A DNA stretch of 31,775 nt. Origin: an uncultured Oribacterium sp. (lineage in GTDB: Bacteria > Bacillota > Clostridia > Lachnospirales > Lachnospiraceae). The stretch lies in assembly GCA_934270345.1 (NCBI GenBank), contig CAKQPT010000025.1, positions 1 through 31,775 of the forward strand, given 5' to 3'. How positions within the stretch are numbered: the first letter of the stretch is position 1; the number at the start of each line of letters is the position of its first letter. The notes under the pieces are model-generated. The model did no database searches. It was not told the DNA's origin and saw only the letters and a list, made by a program, of their open reading frames with translations. The position numbers and the translations under genes are program-made. Below, piece after piece: positions 24,594-31,772 of the stretch.

Positions 24594-24607
24594 TGTAAGC
24601 GTTTACA
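24594..24607. promoter_or_regulatory. LacI-family operator
   Basis: TGTAAGCGTTTACA is a 14-bp palindrome around a central CG with one non-symmetric position pair, the classic LacI/CcpA-like operator form. It lies at about +1 to +15 of the minus-strand regulator promoter and just upstream of the kdgK -35. It could be bound by the adjacent regulator or by CcpA (cre sites have the same general form). Confidence 0.8.
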
Positions 24608-24613
24608 TTTGCC

Positions 24614-24642
24614 TTGATTATAACGAAAGAATGGTATAAAAT
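24614..24642 (+). promoter_or_regulatory. Promoter of kdgK
   Basis: -35 TTGATT (24614-24619), 17 bp, -10 TAAAAT (24637-24642). It occupies nearly the same bases as the minus-strand promoter of the regulator gene. Confidence 0.65.
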
Positions 24643-24645
24643 CAA
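24617..24645 (-). promoter_or_regulatory. Promoter of the LacI-type gene
   Basis: Read on the minus strand: -35 TTGATT (24645-24640), 17 bp, perfect -10 TATAAT (24622-24617). A hairpin GAAAGA...TCTTTC (24562-24592) with an inner TTTCC/GGAAA stem lies in the 5' leader of the regulator message. Confidence 0.72.
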
Positions 24646-24705
24646 TGCATTATATGCAATATCAACAATTTCGGAAGCATTTTCCGAGGCATGGGAGGCA
24701 TGAAT

Positions 24706-25737
24706 ATGAATTTTCCGGATAGACCCTTTGATCTTGTCACGATGGGACAGTTGCTGCTTCGACTTTCGCCACCGGGTAACGAGCGTATCGCTCGTTCGGA
24801 TGTGTTCGAGAAGAACGTCGGCGGTGCAGAGCTGAACGTAGCGGTAGGTGCCGCACTGCTCGGTCTTCATACCGGTATCATCTCGAAGCTTCCGGCCCAT
24901 GACCTCGGACAGTTTATGAAGGGTACCATCCGTAGCTACGGCGTATCGGATGACTTCTTCATCTATGATCACTCAGAGGATGCCAGAGTCGGTGTGTACT
25001 ACTATGAGTACGGCGCTTACCCGCGTAAGCCGCAGGTCATCTATGACCGCCGGCACTCGAGCTTCTTCTCACTGAATCTCGATGAGATCGACCCGGAGGT
25101 GTATAAGAGCACGAAGTGCTTCCATACTTCGGGCATCACCCTGGCACTGTCTCCGAAGCTTCGCGAGACGACCATCGAGGCAATCAAGCGCTTCAAGGAA
25201 AACGGTGCGCTGATTTCCTTCGACGTCAACTTCCGTGGCAATCTCTGGAGCGGTGAGGAGGCACGTGAGACGATCCTGAAGATTCTTCCGTATGTTGATA
25301 TTTTCTTCTGCTCGGAGTCGACGGCACAGCTTACCTTCCTGAAGACCGGAAGCTGCCGTGAGATGATCAAGAGCTTCACCGAGGAGTTCCCGATCAAGGC
25401 TGTATTTGCGACCCAGCGTACGGTACACAGTCCGAAGAGTCATGATTTCAGCTCCCTCGCTTACTGCGCAGAGCGTGACGCCTACTTTGAGGAGCCGGCG
25501 TACGAGAACATCGATGTCGTCGATCGGATCGGATCCGGTGATGCGTATATTTCCGGCGCGCTCTATGGACTGATTCACTCGAACGGTGATGTTCAGGAGG
25601 CGGTGAAGTATGGTAATGCGACTTCCGCGATGAAGAATACCATCCCGGGCGATCTGCCGCAGAGCTCACTGAAGGAGATCGAGTCGGTTATCCGCGATCA
25701 CTACTCGACCGGATTCCACAGCGAGATGGATCGATAA
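24706..25737 (+). CDS. kdgK: PfkB-family 2-keto-3-deoxygluconate kinase
   Basis: The 343-residue protein is a ribokinase/PfkB-family sugar kinase. Three in-frame ATGs occur (24691, 24700, 24706); only 24706 has GGGAGG at the right distance (7 bp). The N-terminal signature GGAELNVAVGAALLG (substrate-binding region) and C-terminal DRIGSGDAYISGAL with the catalytic Asp are clear. KDG kinase makes KDPG, which enters the Entner-Doudoroff aldolase step and ends hexuronate catabolism. The specific assignment rests on similarity to Clostridial KDG kinases and on divergence from the regulator-uxaC unit; fructokinase is the main alternative. Repeat E2 begins 6 bp after the stop. Confidence 0.85.
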   Translation: MNFPDRPFDLVTMGQLLLRLSPPGNERIARSDVFEKNVGGAELNVAVGAALLGLHTGIISKLPAHDLGQFMKGTIRSYGVSDDFFIYDHSEDARVGVYYYEYGAYPRKPQVIYDRRHSSFFSLNLDEIDPEVYKSTKCFHTSGITLALSPKLRETTIEAIKRFKENGALISFDVNFRGNLWSGEEARETILKILPYVDIFFCSESTAQLTFLKTGSCREMIKSFTEEFPIKAVFATQRTVHSPKSHDFSSLAYCAERDAYFEEPAYENIDVVDRIGSGDAYISGALYGLIHSNGDVQEAVKYGNATSAMKNTIPGDLPQSSLKEIESVIRDHYSTGFHSEMDR

Positions 25738-25743
25738 CGGCAT

Positions 25744-26002
25744 GTAACCGTTCAGACAGAGGGCCAGGAGAGCGGTAACAGAAGCACAGTACTCCGAGCT
25801 CGGAAGACTCTAAAATCCCATCCCTAAGATGTACTAGGCCCTCTGCAATCGCTGAGTTTTCTTGATGAAAACTCAGCGTTGCTAGAGGGTTCCAAGGAGA
25901 GATGACACCAAGTACATCTAAGGGATGGGATTTTGATTCTTCACGACCTCTCCGTATGGCTTCTGTTGCCGCCCGTCCTGGCCCTCTTAGCTGAACTGCT
26001 AC
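25744..26002 (+). repeat. Palindromic 3'-UTR repeat, full copy E2
   Basis: This is an imperfect palindrome of about 260 bp directly after kdgK and in its sense direction. Outer pairing includes GTTCAG/CTGAAC and GAGGGCCAGGA/TCCTGGCCCTC (25759-25769, 25976-25986), then ACAGAAGC/GCTTCTGT. The 21-bp arm 25814-25834 pairs with 25912-25932 at 20 positions. The central hairpin CGCTGAGTTTTC-TTGAT-GAAAACTCAGCG extends outward through CCCTCTGCAA. Between the core and the right arm is a conserved unpaired strand including TTCCAAGGAGAGATGAC. Compared with E1, loops and core are nearly identical but the arms are recoded with pairing kept. No U-run follows it, so it is not a standard terminator. Confidence 0.88.
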
Positions 26003-26042
26003 GATGGAAATCCTACCATGAATATTAATTATGAATTCGGTG

Positions 26043-26071
26043 TTGACGATTCGAATTCAACGTGCTAAAGT
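26043..26071 (+). promoter_or_regulatory. Promoter of the T-box/trpXYZ unit
   Basis: -35 TTGACG (26043-26048), 17-bp spacer and -10 TAAAGT (26066-26071) precede the T-box leader. Confidence 0.75.
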
Positions 26072-26078
26072 ACGGTTA

Positions 26079-26356
26079 ATCGAATAAAACAAACCGATGA
26101 CAGAGAGAAGTAGTTCATCCTGAATGTCAAAGAGAGCCGTCGATGATGAGAATACGGTACAGGATAGATGAGTGAATGGACTCTGGAGGGCGCTCCGAAA
26201 GGAATCGAGTAGGAAGCGACGGGTTCTGCACCGTTATCAGGCAGCACATATGCTGGTATGTGAAAAGTGACCGAAAGGTAAGATGAGTGGTACCACGGAT
26301 TATAGATTAATTCGCCTCATGCAGAGAGAAATCTCTGTGTGAGGCTTTTTTATTTT
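26079..26356 (+). ncRNA. T-box riboswitch, Trp specifier
   Basis: The leader has the T-box sequence GAGTGGTACCACGG (26285-26298) that binds the tRNA acceptor end in the antiterminator, followed by a terminator. Stem I contains AGAGAG-like bases and the specifier context GTGAATGGACTCTGGAG; the specifier codon is TGG (26177-26179), which reads tryptophan. Uncharged tRNA-Trp should therefore stabilise the antiterminator and turn on the downstream transporter. The 5' boundary is inferred from the promoter. Confidence 0.93.
26314..26356 (+). terminator. T-box-controlled terminator
   Basis: A 14-bp stem (26314-26327 with 26332-26345, two G-T pairs) capped by GAAA is followed by TTTTTTATTTT. It is the regulated terminator of the T-box leader. 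Confidence 0.93.
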
Positions 26357-26454
26357 CTGAAGGCGGCGAGGCCGTCCGGAGCAACTCATATTTCGATCAG
26401 CTCCAGTTGAACATCTACTTTGGGCGTTGGCCCGACATCATGGAGGTAAATATT

Positions 26455-27573
26455 ATGAAGAAGCAGTTTATGGCAGCGACGATGGCAGCACTGATGGCAG
26501 CGACACTCGGGGCATGTGGTTCTTCCACTACACCGACCGCGACGACGGCTGCGGAGACGAAGGCGGAGACCACCGCAGCTGCAGCAGATACGGCAGCGGC
26601 TACCGAGGCAGCCGCAGAAGCGGGTAAAGAATATAAGGTCGGTATCGTTCAGTTCATGGATCATCCGTCCCTCAATCAGATCGAAGAGAACGTAGAGAAG
26701 GAGCTGGATAAGCTTTCCGAGGAGAAGGGCGTGAACTTTAATTATAAGGATTACACCTTTAACGGTCAGGGCGATGCGACGGTGCTGAACCAGATTGCTA
26801 GTCAGCTGATCTCGGATGATGTAGACATCATCATTCCGATCGCGACACCGGCGGCACAGGTCGTACAGTCCGCAGTGGAAGGGCAGGATATCCCGGTGGT
26901 ATTCTCCGCTGTATCGGATCCGGTATCCGCGAAGCTGGTTGCGTCCATGGATGCGCCGGGCGCCAACATTACCGGAACCTCGGATGCACTGAACACGAAC
27001 GCAATCATGGATCTCATGCTGGCGGTCAATCCGGACACCGATTATGTCGGACTTCTGTACTCCAACTCCGAGGACTCCTCGAAGCAGCCGATCGAGGATG
27101 CGAAGAAGTACCTCGATGGCAAGGGCATCAAGTACATCGAGAAGACCGGCACAAAGACCGATGAGGTACAGGCGGCGACCGATGCACTCGTCGCAGAGGG
27201 TGTAGATGCTGTATTTACCCCGACCGACAACACGATCCAGCAGGCCGAGCTCGGTATCTATGAGAAGTTCCTCGAGGCGGGCATCCCGCACTATGCAGGT
27301 GCCGATTCCTTCGCACTGAACGGTGCTTTCATGGGCTATGGTGTCGACTATTCGAATCTCGGCGTCGCAACCGCAGACACCGTAGCGGAGATTCTCCTCG
27401 ATGGTAAGGATACGGCAAGCCTCGCGGTCAAGACCTTCGATAATGGTATCGCGACCATCAACACCGACAGCTGCGAGGCACTGGGCCTTTCCCTCGATAC
27501 TGTGAAGTCAGAGATTCAGGATCTCTGCACACAGATCGTTGAGACGAAGACCGAGAAGGAATTTTCGAAATAA
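26455..27573 (+). CDS. trpX: ABC transporter substrate-binding lipoprotein (TrpX type)
   Basis: The 372-residue protein starts at ATG 26455 behind TGGAGGTAAATATT. A lipoprotein signal peptide ends in the lipobox LGAC (residues about 18-21), followed by an Ala/Thr/Glu-rich linker to about residue 55. The rest is the ABC_sub_bind family (Pfam 04392): KVGIVQFMDHPSLNQIEENV, VDIIIPIATPAAQ, FTPTDNTIQQ and YGVDYSNLG. Control by a tryptophan T-box matches the trpXYZ transporters predicted by comparative genomics of Firmicutes, which are thought to import tryptophan or a related aromatic compound. The ligand is not proved by sequence. A terminator follows at 27594. Confidence 0.93.
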   Translation: MKKQFMAATMAALMAATLGACGSSTTPTATTAAETKAETTAAAADTAAATEAAAEAGKEYKVGIVQFMDHPSLNQIEENVEKELDKLSEEKGVNFNYKDYTFNGQGDATVLNQIASQLISDDVDIIIPIATPAAQVVQSAVEGQDIPVVFSAVSDPVSAKLVASMDAPGANITGTSDALNTNAIMDLMLAVNPDTDYVGLLYSNSEDSSKQPIEDAKKYLDGKGIKYIEKTGTKTDEVQAATDALVAEGVDAVFTPTDNTIQQAELGIYEKFLEAGIPHYAGADSFALNGAFMGYGVDYSNLGVATADTVAEILLDGKDTASLAVKTFDNGIATINTDSCEALGLSLDTVKSEIQDLCTQIVETKTEKEFSK

Positions 27574-27593
27574 GCTGACATAGAGTTTCCAAA

Positions 27594-27621
27594 AGGCTGT
27601 CGCGCAAACGGCGGCCTTTTT
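27594..27621 (+). terminator. Intergenic terminator between trpX and trpY
   Basis: A 9-bp stem AGGCTGTCG / CGGCGGCCT (two G-T pairs), loop CGCAAA, is followed by five T residues. Partial termination here would leave more message for the binding protein than for the membrane components. Confidence 0.8.
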
Positions 27622-27625
27622 CTTA

Positions 27626-27664
27626 AGAATTTCTTTATGGGGTCTGACCCCGTAAAGAAATTCT
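27626..27664. repeat. 17-bp hairpin with GGGGTCTGACCCC tip
   Basis: The 17-base arm 27626-27642 pairs over its whole length with 27648-27664 (one T-G pair) around TCTGA. The tip reads GGGGTCTGACCCC and the arms AGAATTTCTTTA / TAAAGAAATTCT. No T-run follows, so it is not a simple terminator. Confidence 0.88.
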
Positions 27665-27702
27665 GCTACAATAAAGCTATCTTTTTTAGGAGGTATGAAC
27701 CC

Positions 27703-28647
27703 TTGACTGGTTTTCTCACAGCGGGCATCATCCGCACGGCACTGGAGGTAGGTCTCGTCTACTCGCTGGTGGCGCTTTCACTGTTTATCAGCTATTCCAT
27801 CCTGAATATCTGTGATCTTTCGACCGACGGCTGCTATACCCTCGGCTGCGCGGTGGGCGCGGTCGTGACCATCGCAGGCCATCCCTTCCTCGCGATTTTC
27901 GCGGCGATGGCGGCGGGGGTCTGCTCGGGCTTCGTGACGGCGTTTCTGCAGACGAAGCTCGGTGTCGAGAGTATCCTCGCGGGGATCATCGTGAACACGG
28001 GCCTGTATACCGTGAACCTGGCCGTCATGGGCTTCAGCTCAAACGTCTCCATCTTCGGTACGGACACGATCTTCACGCTCTTCGGAAAGCTGAGCAGCAG
28101 TAAGGCCTTCGCGAGCTGGAGCAAGCTGATCCTCCTCGCGGCGGTTGTCCTCGTGGTCTGCCTGCTGATCCGCTGGTTCCTGAGCACGACCCTCGGTCTC
28201 TCGATCCGTGCGACGGGTGACAGTCCGGCGATGGTGCGTGCGTCCTCGATCAACCCGGCGTTCACGATCACGGTCGGTCTCTGTGTGGCCAATGCAATCA
28301 CCGGTCTGGCTGGATGCCTCATCGCGCAGTACAACAAAACCTGTGACATCAACCTCGGTACCGGTATGGTCACGATCGCCCTCGCGTCCCTCGTCATCGG
28401 CGAAACCCTCTTCGGAAAGCGGAAGATGATGGCGCGGATCTTCGGTATGGTCGTCGGCTCCTGCCTCTACCGCTTCATCATTTCCATCGCGCTCCGTCTC
28501 AATGTGCCGACCGAGGCCTTCAAGCTGGTATCGGCCGTGATTGTCGCCGTAGCCATCGCTGCACCGCGTGCGAAGGAGCTCGTCGCATTCAAGCATAAGC
28601 AGATGAACGCGATCCGTGAACGTAAGTCCATGCAGGGAGGTAGATGA
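27703..28647 (+). CDS. trpY: ABC transporter permease (TrpY type)
   Basis: The 314-residue protein is a branched-chain-amino-acid-type permease (BPD_transp_2). I chose TTG 27703 because AGGAGGT (27688-27694) lies 8 bp before it; the open frame extends upstream through a hairpin with no family sequence, and the ATG at 27695 is out of frame. About eight hydrophobic segments run from TALEVGLVYSLVALSLFISY to SAVIVAVAIAAP, with the cytoplasmic coupling segment GLSIRATGDSPAMVRASSI near residues 165-185. The C-terminus is basic. It ends one base before trpZ. Confidence 0.92.
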   Translation: MTGFLTAGIIRTALEVGLVYSLVALSLFISYSILNICDLSTDGCYTLGCAVGAVVTIAGHPFLAIFAAMAAGVCSGFVTAFLQTKLGVESILAGIIVNTGLYTVNLAVMGFSSNVSIFGTDTIFTLFGKLSSSKAFASWSKLILLAAVVLVVCLLIRWFLSTTLGLSIRATGDSPAMVRASSINPAFTITVGLCVANAITGLAGCLIAQYNKTCDINLGTGMVTIALASLVIGETLFGKRKMMARIFGMVVGSCLYRFIISIALRLNVPTEAFKLVSAVIVAVAIAAPRAKELVAFKHKQMNAIRERKSMQGGR

Positions 28648-28648
28648 G

Positions 28649-29464
28649 ATGCTGAAAATCGAACATATCTTTAAGACCTTCAATGCAGGCACCGTCAATG
28701 AAAAGCGTGCCATCTCGAATCTCTGCCTCACCCTCGAAGACGGGGATTTCGCCACCATCGTCGGTTCAAACGGCGCCGGTAAGTCGACGCTGTTCAATGC
28801 CATCGCCGGGAGCTTCTACACCGACTCCGGCTACATCGAACTCGACGGAGAGGACATAACCTTCGTCCCGGAGCATGTCCGCAGCCGCTACATCGGACGC
28901 CTATTCCAGGATCCGCTGATGGGCACGGCACCGCACATGACGATTGAGGAGAACCTTTCGGTGGCCTATCTTCGGGCCAGCGAGCATAAAAAGGGCCTCT
29001 TCAGCTATGTGACGAAGAAGGACCGCGAAGCCTTCCGTGAGCAGCTGTCCCTCCTCGACATGGGACTCGAGGACCGGATGAGCCAGCCGGTGGGACTCCT
29101 GTCCGGCGGACAGCGTCAGGCCCTGACCCTGCTGATGGCGACCATGGTCACCCCGAAGATTCTCATGCTCGATGAGCATACGGCGGCCCTCGATCCGTCG
29201 ACGGCGAAGAAGGTGCTGGAGCTCACGAAGAAGATCGTGAAGGAGCGGAACATCAGCTGCCTCATGGTCACCCACAACATGAACCAGGCGCTGGAGCTGG
29301 GTAACCGGACACTGATGATGAACAGCGGAAACATTGTCTTCGACGTACGTGGCGAGGAAAGAGCGAAGATGAGTGTCAACGATCTCCTCGAGCGCTTCGC
29401 CGAGGGTGCCGGCAAGGAGATGAACAACGACCGTATCCTCCTTTCGACGAAGGAAGGTATCTGA
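28649..29464 (+). CDS. trpZ: ABC transporter ATP-binding protein (TrpZ type)
   Basis: The 271-residue ATPase has Walker A GSNGAGKST (about residues 38-46), Q-loop GRLFQDPLMG, signature LSGGQRQAL, Walker B ILMLDEHTAALDP and H-loop VTHNMNQAL. The start ATG 28649 comes one base after the permease stop behind GGGAGGTAGATGAG. It energises uptake with TrpX and TrpY. The unit probably ends here; no strong terminator is visible before the next promoter at 29471. Confidence 0.95.
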   Translation: MLKIEHIFKTFNAGTVNEKRAISNLCLTLEDGDFATIVGSNGAGKSTLFNAIAGSFYTDSGYIELDGEDITFVPEHVRSRYIGRLFQDPLMGTAPHMTIEENLSVAYLRASEHKKGLFSYVTKKDREAFREQLSLLDMGLEDRMSQPVGLLSGGQRQALTLLMATMVTPKILMLDEHTAALDPSTAKKVLELTKKIVKERNISCLMVTHNMNQALELGNRTLMMNSGNIVFDVRGEERAKMSVNDLLERFAEGAGKEMNNDRILLSTKEGI

Positions 29465-29470
29465 TAAATA

Positions 29471-29500
29471 TTGTAACGCGGGTTTCAAATGGTATATAAT
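29471..29500 (+). promoter_or_regulatory. Promoter of the cytidylate kinase-like/aroA unit
   Basis: -35 TTGTAA (29471-29476) and a perfect -10 TATAAT (29495-29500) with an 18-bp spacer, 36 bp before the start codon at 29537. Confidence 0.7.
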
Positions 29501-29536
29501 TATAGTATCAACAGGTAATCACAACAGGAGGCAACT

Positions 29537-30175
29537 ATGATTAAGAAGCAATTCGTCATTACGATCGGCAGACAGTATGGTTCCGGCGGACGCCTCGTAG
29601 GTAAGCGTCTCGCGGAGGATCTCGGCATTCATTTTTATGATGATGATATTCTGAAGCTCACCTCGGAGAAGACCGCGATCGGTGAGCAGTATTTCCGTAT
29701 GGCAGACGAGAAGGCCGGACGGAACTTCCTGTTTAAGACACTGTACGGTCTGAAGCCGGACATCGGAAAGCCGAACACCCAGGAGAACATCGTCTCGCCG
29801 GAGAACCTGTTCCGCTTCCAGGCAGAGGTGATCCGTGATATCGCCTCGAAGGAGAGCTGCATCATCGCCGGACGCTGCAGCAATTACATCCTGACCGAGG
29901 CGGATATGGAGAACCACGTCGATTTCTTCGTCTATGCAGATCTCGTGACCCGTACGCAGCGCGTGATGGACTACGATAAGGTCAACGAAGAGGAGGCCCT
30001 CCGCCGTATCCGAAAGATCGATAAGGAGCGGAGAGAGTACCATAAGTACTACACCGGTGAGGACTGGATGCAGCCGGACAACTATGACCTGATGATCAAC
30101 GCGAGCCGCATCGACTTCGATGAGATGGAAGTCCTGATGAAGAACTACATGACGATGAGAGGATTTATCGACTGA
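29537..30175 (+). CDS. Cytidylate kinase-like family protein
   Basis: The 212-residue P-loop protein is of the Cytidylate_kin2 (AAA_26) family. The nucleotide-binding loop is degenerate-looking: TIGRQYGSGGRLVGKRLAEDL, without the usual GKG; DDDILKLTSEK and IIAGRCSNYIL are further family blocks. It probably phosphorylates a nucleotide or small molecule, but the substrate is unknown and it should not be equated with Cmk. The start follows CAGGAGGCAACT. The stop overlaps the aroA start by one base, so the two are co-translated. Confidence 0.88.
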   Translation: MIKKQFVITIGRQYGSGGRLVGKRLAEDLGIHFYDDDILKLTSEKTAIGEQYFRMADEKAGRNFLFKTLYGLKPDIGKPNTQENIVSPENLFRFQAEVIRDIASKESCIIAGRCSNYILTEADMENHVDFFVYADLVTRTQRVMDYDKVNEEEALRRIRKIDKERREYHKYYTGEDWMQPDNYDLMINASRIDFDEMEVLMKNYMTMRGFID

Positions 30176-31503
30176 TGAAGAAAACCATACACGCAGCACA
30201 GCATCCCCTGAAGGGGAGCCTGACGGTTCCGGGAGACAAGAGCATTTCACATCGCGCCGTCATGCTGGGTGCCCTCAGTGAGGGCGACACCCACGTGACC
30301 GGTTTCCTGAATGGTGCGGACTGTCTCTCGACGATCGGCTGCTTCCGACGTATGGGTATCGCCATCGAGCTTAGCCAGAGTGAGACCGAGGTCGTGATTC
30401 ACGGCCGCGGTCTTCGTGGTTTACAGAAGCCGGATGGGATGCTTGACTGCGGAAACTCCGGTACCACGACCCGCCTGATTTCCGGCATCCTGTCCGCGCA
30501 GGACTTCGACTCCGAGCTGACCGGCGATGAGAGCATACAGAAGCGCCCGATGAAGCGCATCATGCTCCCGCTTCAGGAGATGGGCGCGGACATCCGCTCG
30601 ATCCGTGAGAACGGCTGTGCGCCGCTCGCGATCCATGGGCAGAAGCTGCACGGAATCACGTATCACTCGCCGGTCGCCAGTGCACAGGTGAAGTCGTCCA
30701 TTCTCTTCGCCGGTCTCTACGCCGAGGGTCCGACCACGGTCATTGAGCCGGCCCTGTCCCGCGACCATAGTGAGCGTATGCTGCGTGCGCTGGGCGCCAA
30801 TGTCTCCACTCGGATGCTTCCGGATGGACGGGCCGAGATCACGCTGCAGCCGGGGGCGAAGCTCACCGCGCTGTCGGAGACCCTGGAGGTACCGGGGGAC
30901 ATCTCCTCGGCGGCCTACTTCATCTCGGTGGCGCTGCTCGTGCCGGGCTCGGATGTGCTGATCCGAAATGTCGGGATCAATGAGACCCGTGCGGGTATCC
31001 TCGATGCCTATGCCGCGATGGGCGCGGACATCACGCTGGAGAACCGCCGGCTCGCCGGCTTCGAGGACGTCGCGGATATCCATGTCCGCTACAGTGCGGC
31101 GCTTCACGGCACCGAAATCTCGGGTGCGATGATACCGCGTCTCATCGATGAGCTGCCGGTCATCGCCGCGGTCGCGGCAGGTGCGAGTGGTCGCACGGTC
31201 TTCCGTGATGCGCAGGAACTGAAGGTGAAGGAATCAAACCGCATCGCCGTGATGGTCGAGGGTCTGCGGGCACTCGGCATCACCGCAGAGGAAACGGAAG
31301 ATGGCATGATCATCGAGGGGCAGGGCAGCGGCCTTCGGGTCGGCTCCGGCACCATCGATACACATAAGGACCACCGCATCGCGATGACCTTCGCGGTTCT
31401 CGCCCTCGCCGGAGATGAGCGCACCGCAGTCGAGCTCCTCGACGCGGACTGCATCAGTATTTCCTATCCGATGTTTTACGATGACCTGAATCGTCTGCTG
31501 TGA
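30175..31503 (+). CDS. aroA: 3-phosphoshikimate 1-carboxyvinyltransferase (EPSP synthase)
   Basis: AroA transfers the enolpyruvyl group of PEP to shikimate 3-phosphate in the pathway to chorismate and aromatic amino acids. The 442-residue protein shows PGDKSISHRAVMLGALSEG at the N-terminus (phosphate-binding Lys/Ser/Arg), LDCGNSGTTTRLISG, VKSSILFAGLYAEG and the C-terminal KVKESNRIAVM and DHRIAMTFAVLAL. The PEP-site segment reads GNSGTTTR, whereas many class I enzymes have GNAGTAMR. A tryptophan-controlled transporter lies just upstream, giving a shared aromatic-amino-acid theme. A hairpin (31510-31531) lies after the stop. Confidence 0.96.
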   Translation: MKKTIHAAQHPLKGSLTVPGDKSISHRAVMLGALSEGDTHVTGFLNGADCLSTIGCFRRMGIAIELSQSETEVVIHGRGLRGLQKPDGMLDCGNSGTTTRLISGILSAQDFDSELTGDESIQKRPMKRIMLPLQEMGADIRSIRENGCAPLAIHGQKLHGITYHSPVASAQVKSSILFAGLYAEGPTTVIEPALSRDHSERMLRALGANVSTRMLPDGRAEITLQPGAKLTALSETLEVPGDISSAAYFISVALLVPGSDVLIRNVGINETRAGILDAYAAMGADITLENRRLAGFEDVADIHVRYSAALHGTEISGAMIPRLIDELPVIAAVAAGASGRTVFRDAQELKVKESNRIAVMVEGLRALGITAEETEDGMIIEGQGSGLRVGSGTIDTHKDHRIAMTFAVLALAGDERTAVELLDADCISISYPMFYDDLNRLL

Positions 31504-31509
31504 CGAAAA

Positions 31510-31531
31510 TCGAGCCCCTCTGGGGGCTCGA
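31510..31531. terminator. Hairpin after aroA, possible terminator
   Basis: TCGAGCCCC pairs with GGGGCTCGA around TCTG. It is followed by an A-run and TTTT rather than directly by T residues, so its strength as a plus-strand terminator is uncertain. Confidence 0.6.
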
Positions 31532-31550
31532 AAAAATTTTCAAAAAGTGG

Positions 31551-31579
31551 TTGACTTTCGGGAGGGTGACTGATATAGT
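31551..31579 (+). promoter_or_regulatory. Promoter of the tRNA-Glu pair
   Basis: -35 TTGACT (31551-31556), 17-bp spacer, -10 TATAGT (31574-31579), 30 bp before the first tRNA-Glu gene. Confidence 0.82.
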
Positions 31580-31608
31580 AATCGAGTCGCCTTGAGCGAC
31601 ACAAATAT

Positions 31609-31680
31609 GGCGGATTGGTCAAGAGGCTAAGACGCAGCCCTCTCACGGCTGAATCCCGGGTTCGATTCCCGGATCCGTCA
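31609..31680 (+). tRNA. tRNA-Glu(CTC), copy 1
   Basis: The 72-nt gene has acceptor GGCGGAT / ATCCGTC (one G-T pair), discriminator A, anticodon stem CAGCC/GGCTG with loop CTCTCAC (anticodon CTC, reading GAG) and T-arm CCGGG TTCGATT CCCGG. CCA is not encoded. The sequence agrees with Firmicute tRNA-Glu in the D-arm (GGTCAAGAGGCTAAGAC). Confidence 0.97.
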
Positions 31681-31700
31681 CTTAAAACTTTATATCACAT

Positions 31701-31772
31701 GGCGGATTGGTCAAGAGGCTAAGACGCAGCCCTCTCACGGCTGAATCCCGGGTTCGATTCCCGGATCCGTCA
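31701..31772 (+). tRNA. tRNA-Glu(CTC), copy 2
   Basis: Identical over all 72 nt to the copy at 31609, separated by 20 AT-rich bases. Both copies are followed by CTT; the window ends three bases later, so more copies may follow. Confidence 0.97.

Noticed and set aside
24691..24705. Upstream ATGs of kdgK at 24691 and 24700
   Set aside because: GGGAGG is inside or too close to them; 24706 has correct spacing.
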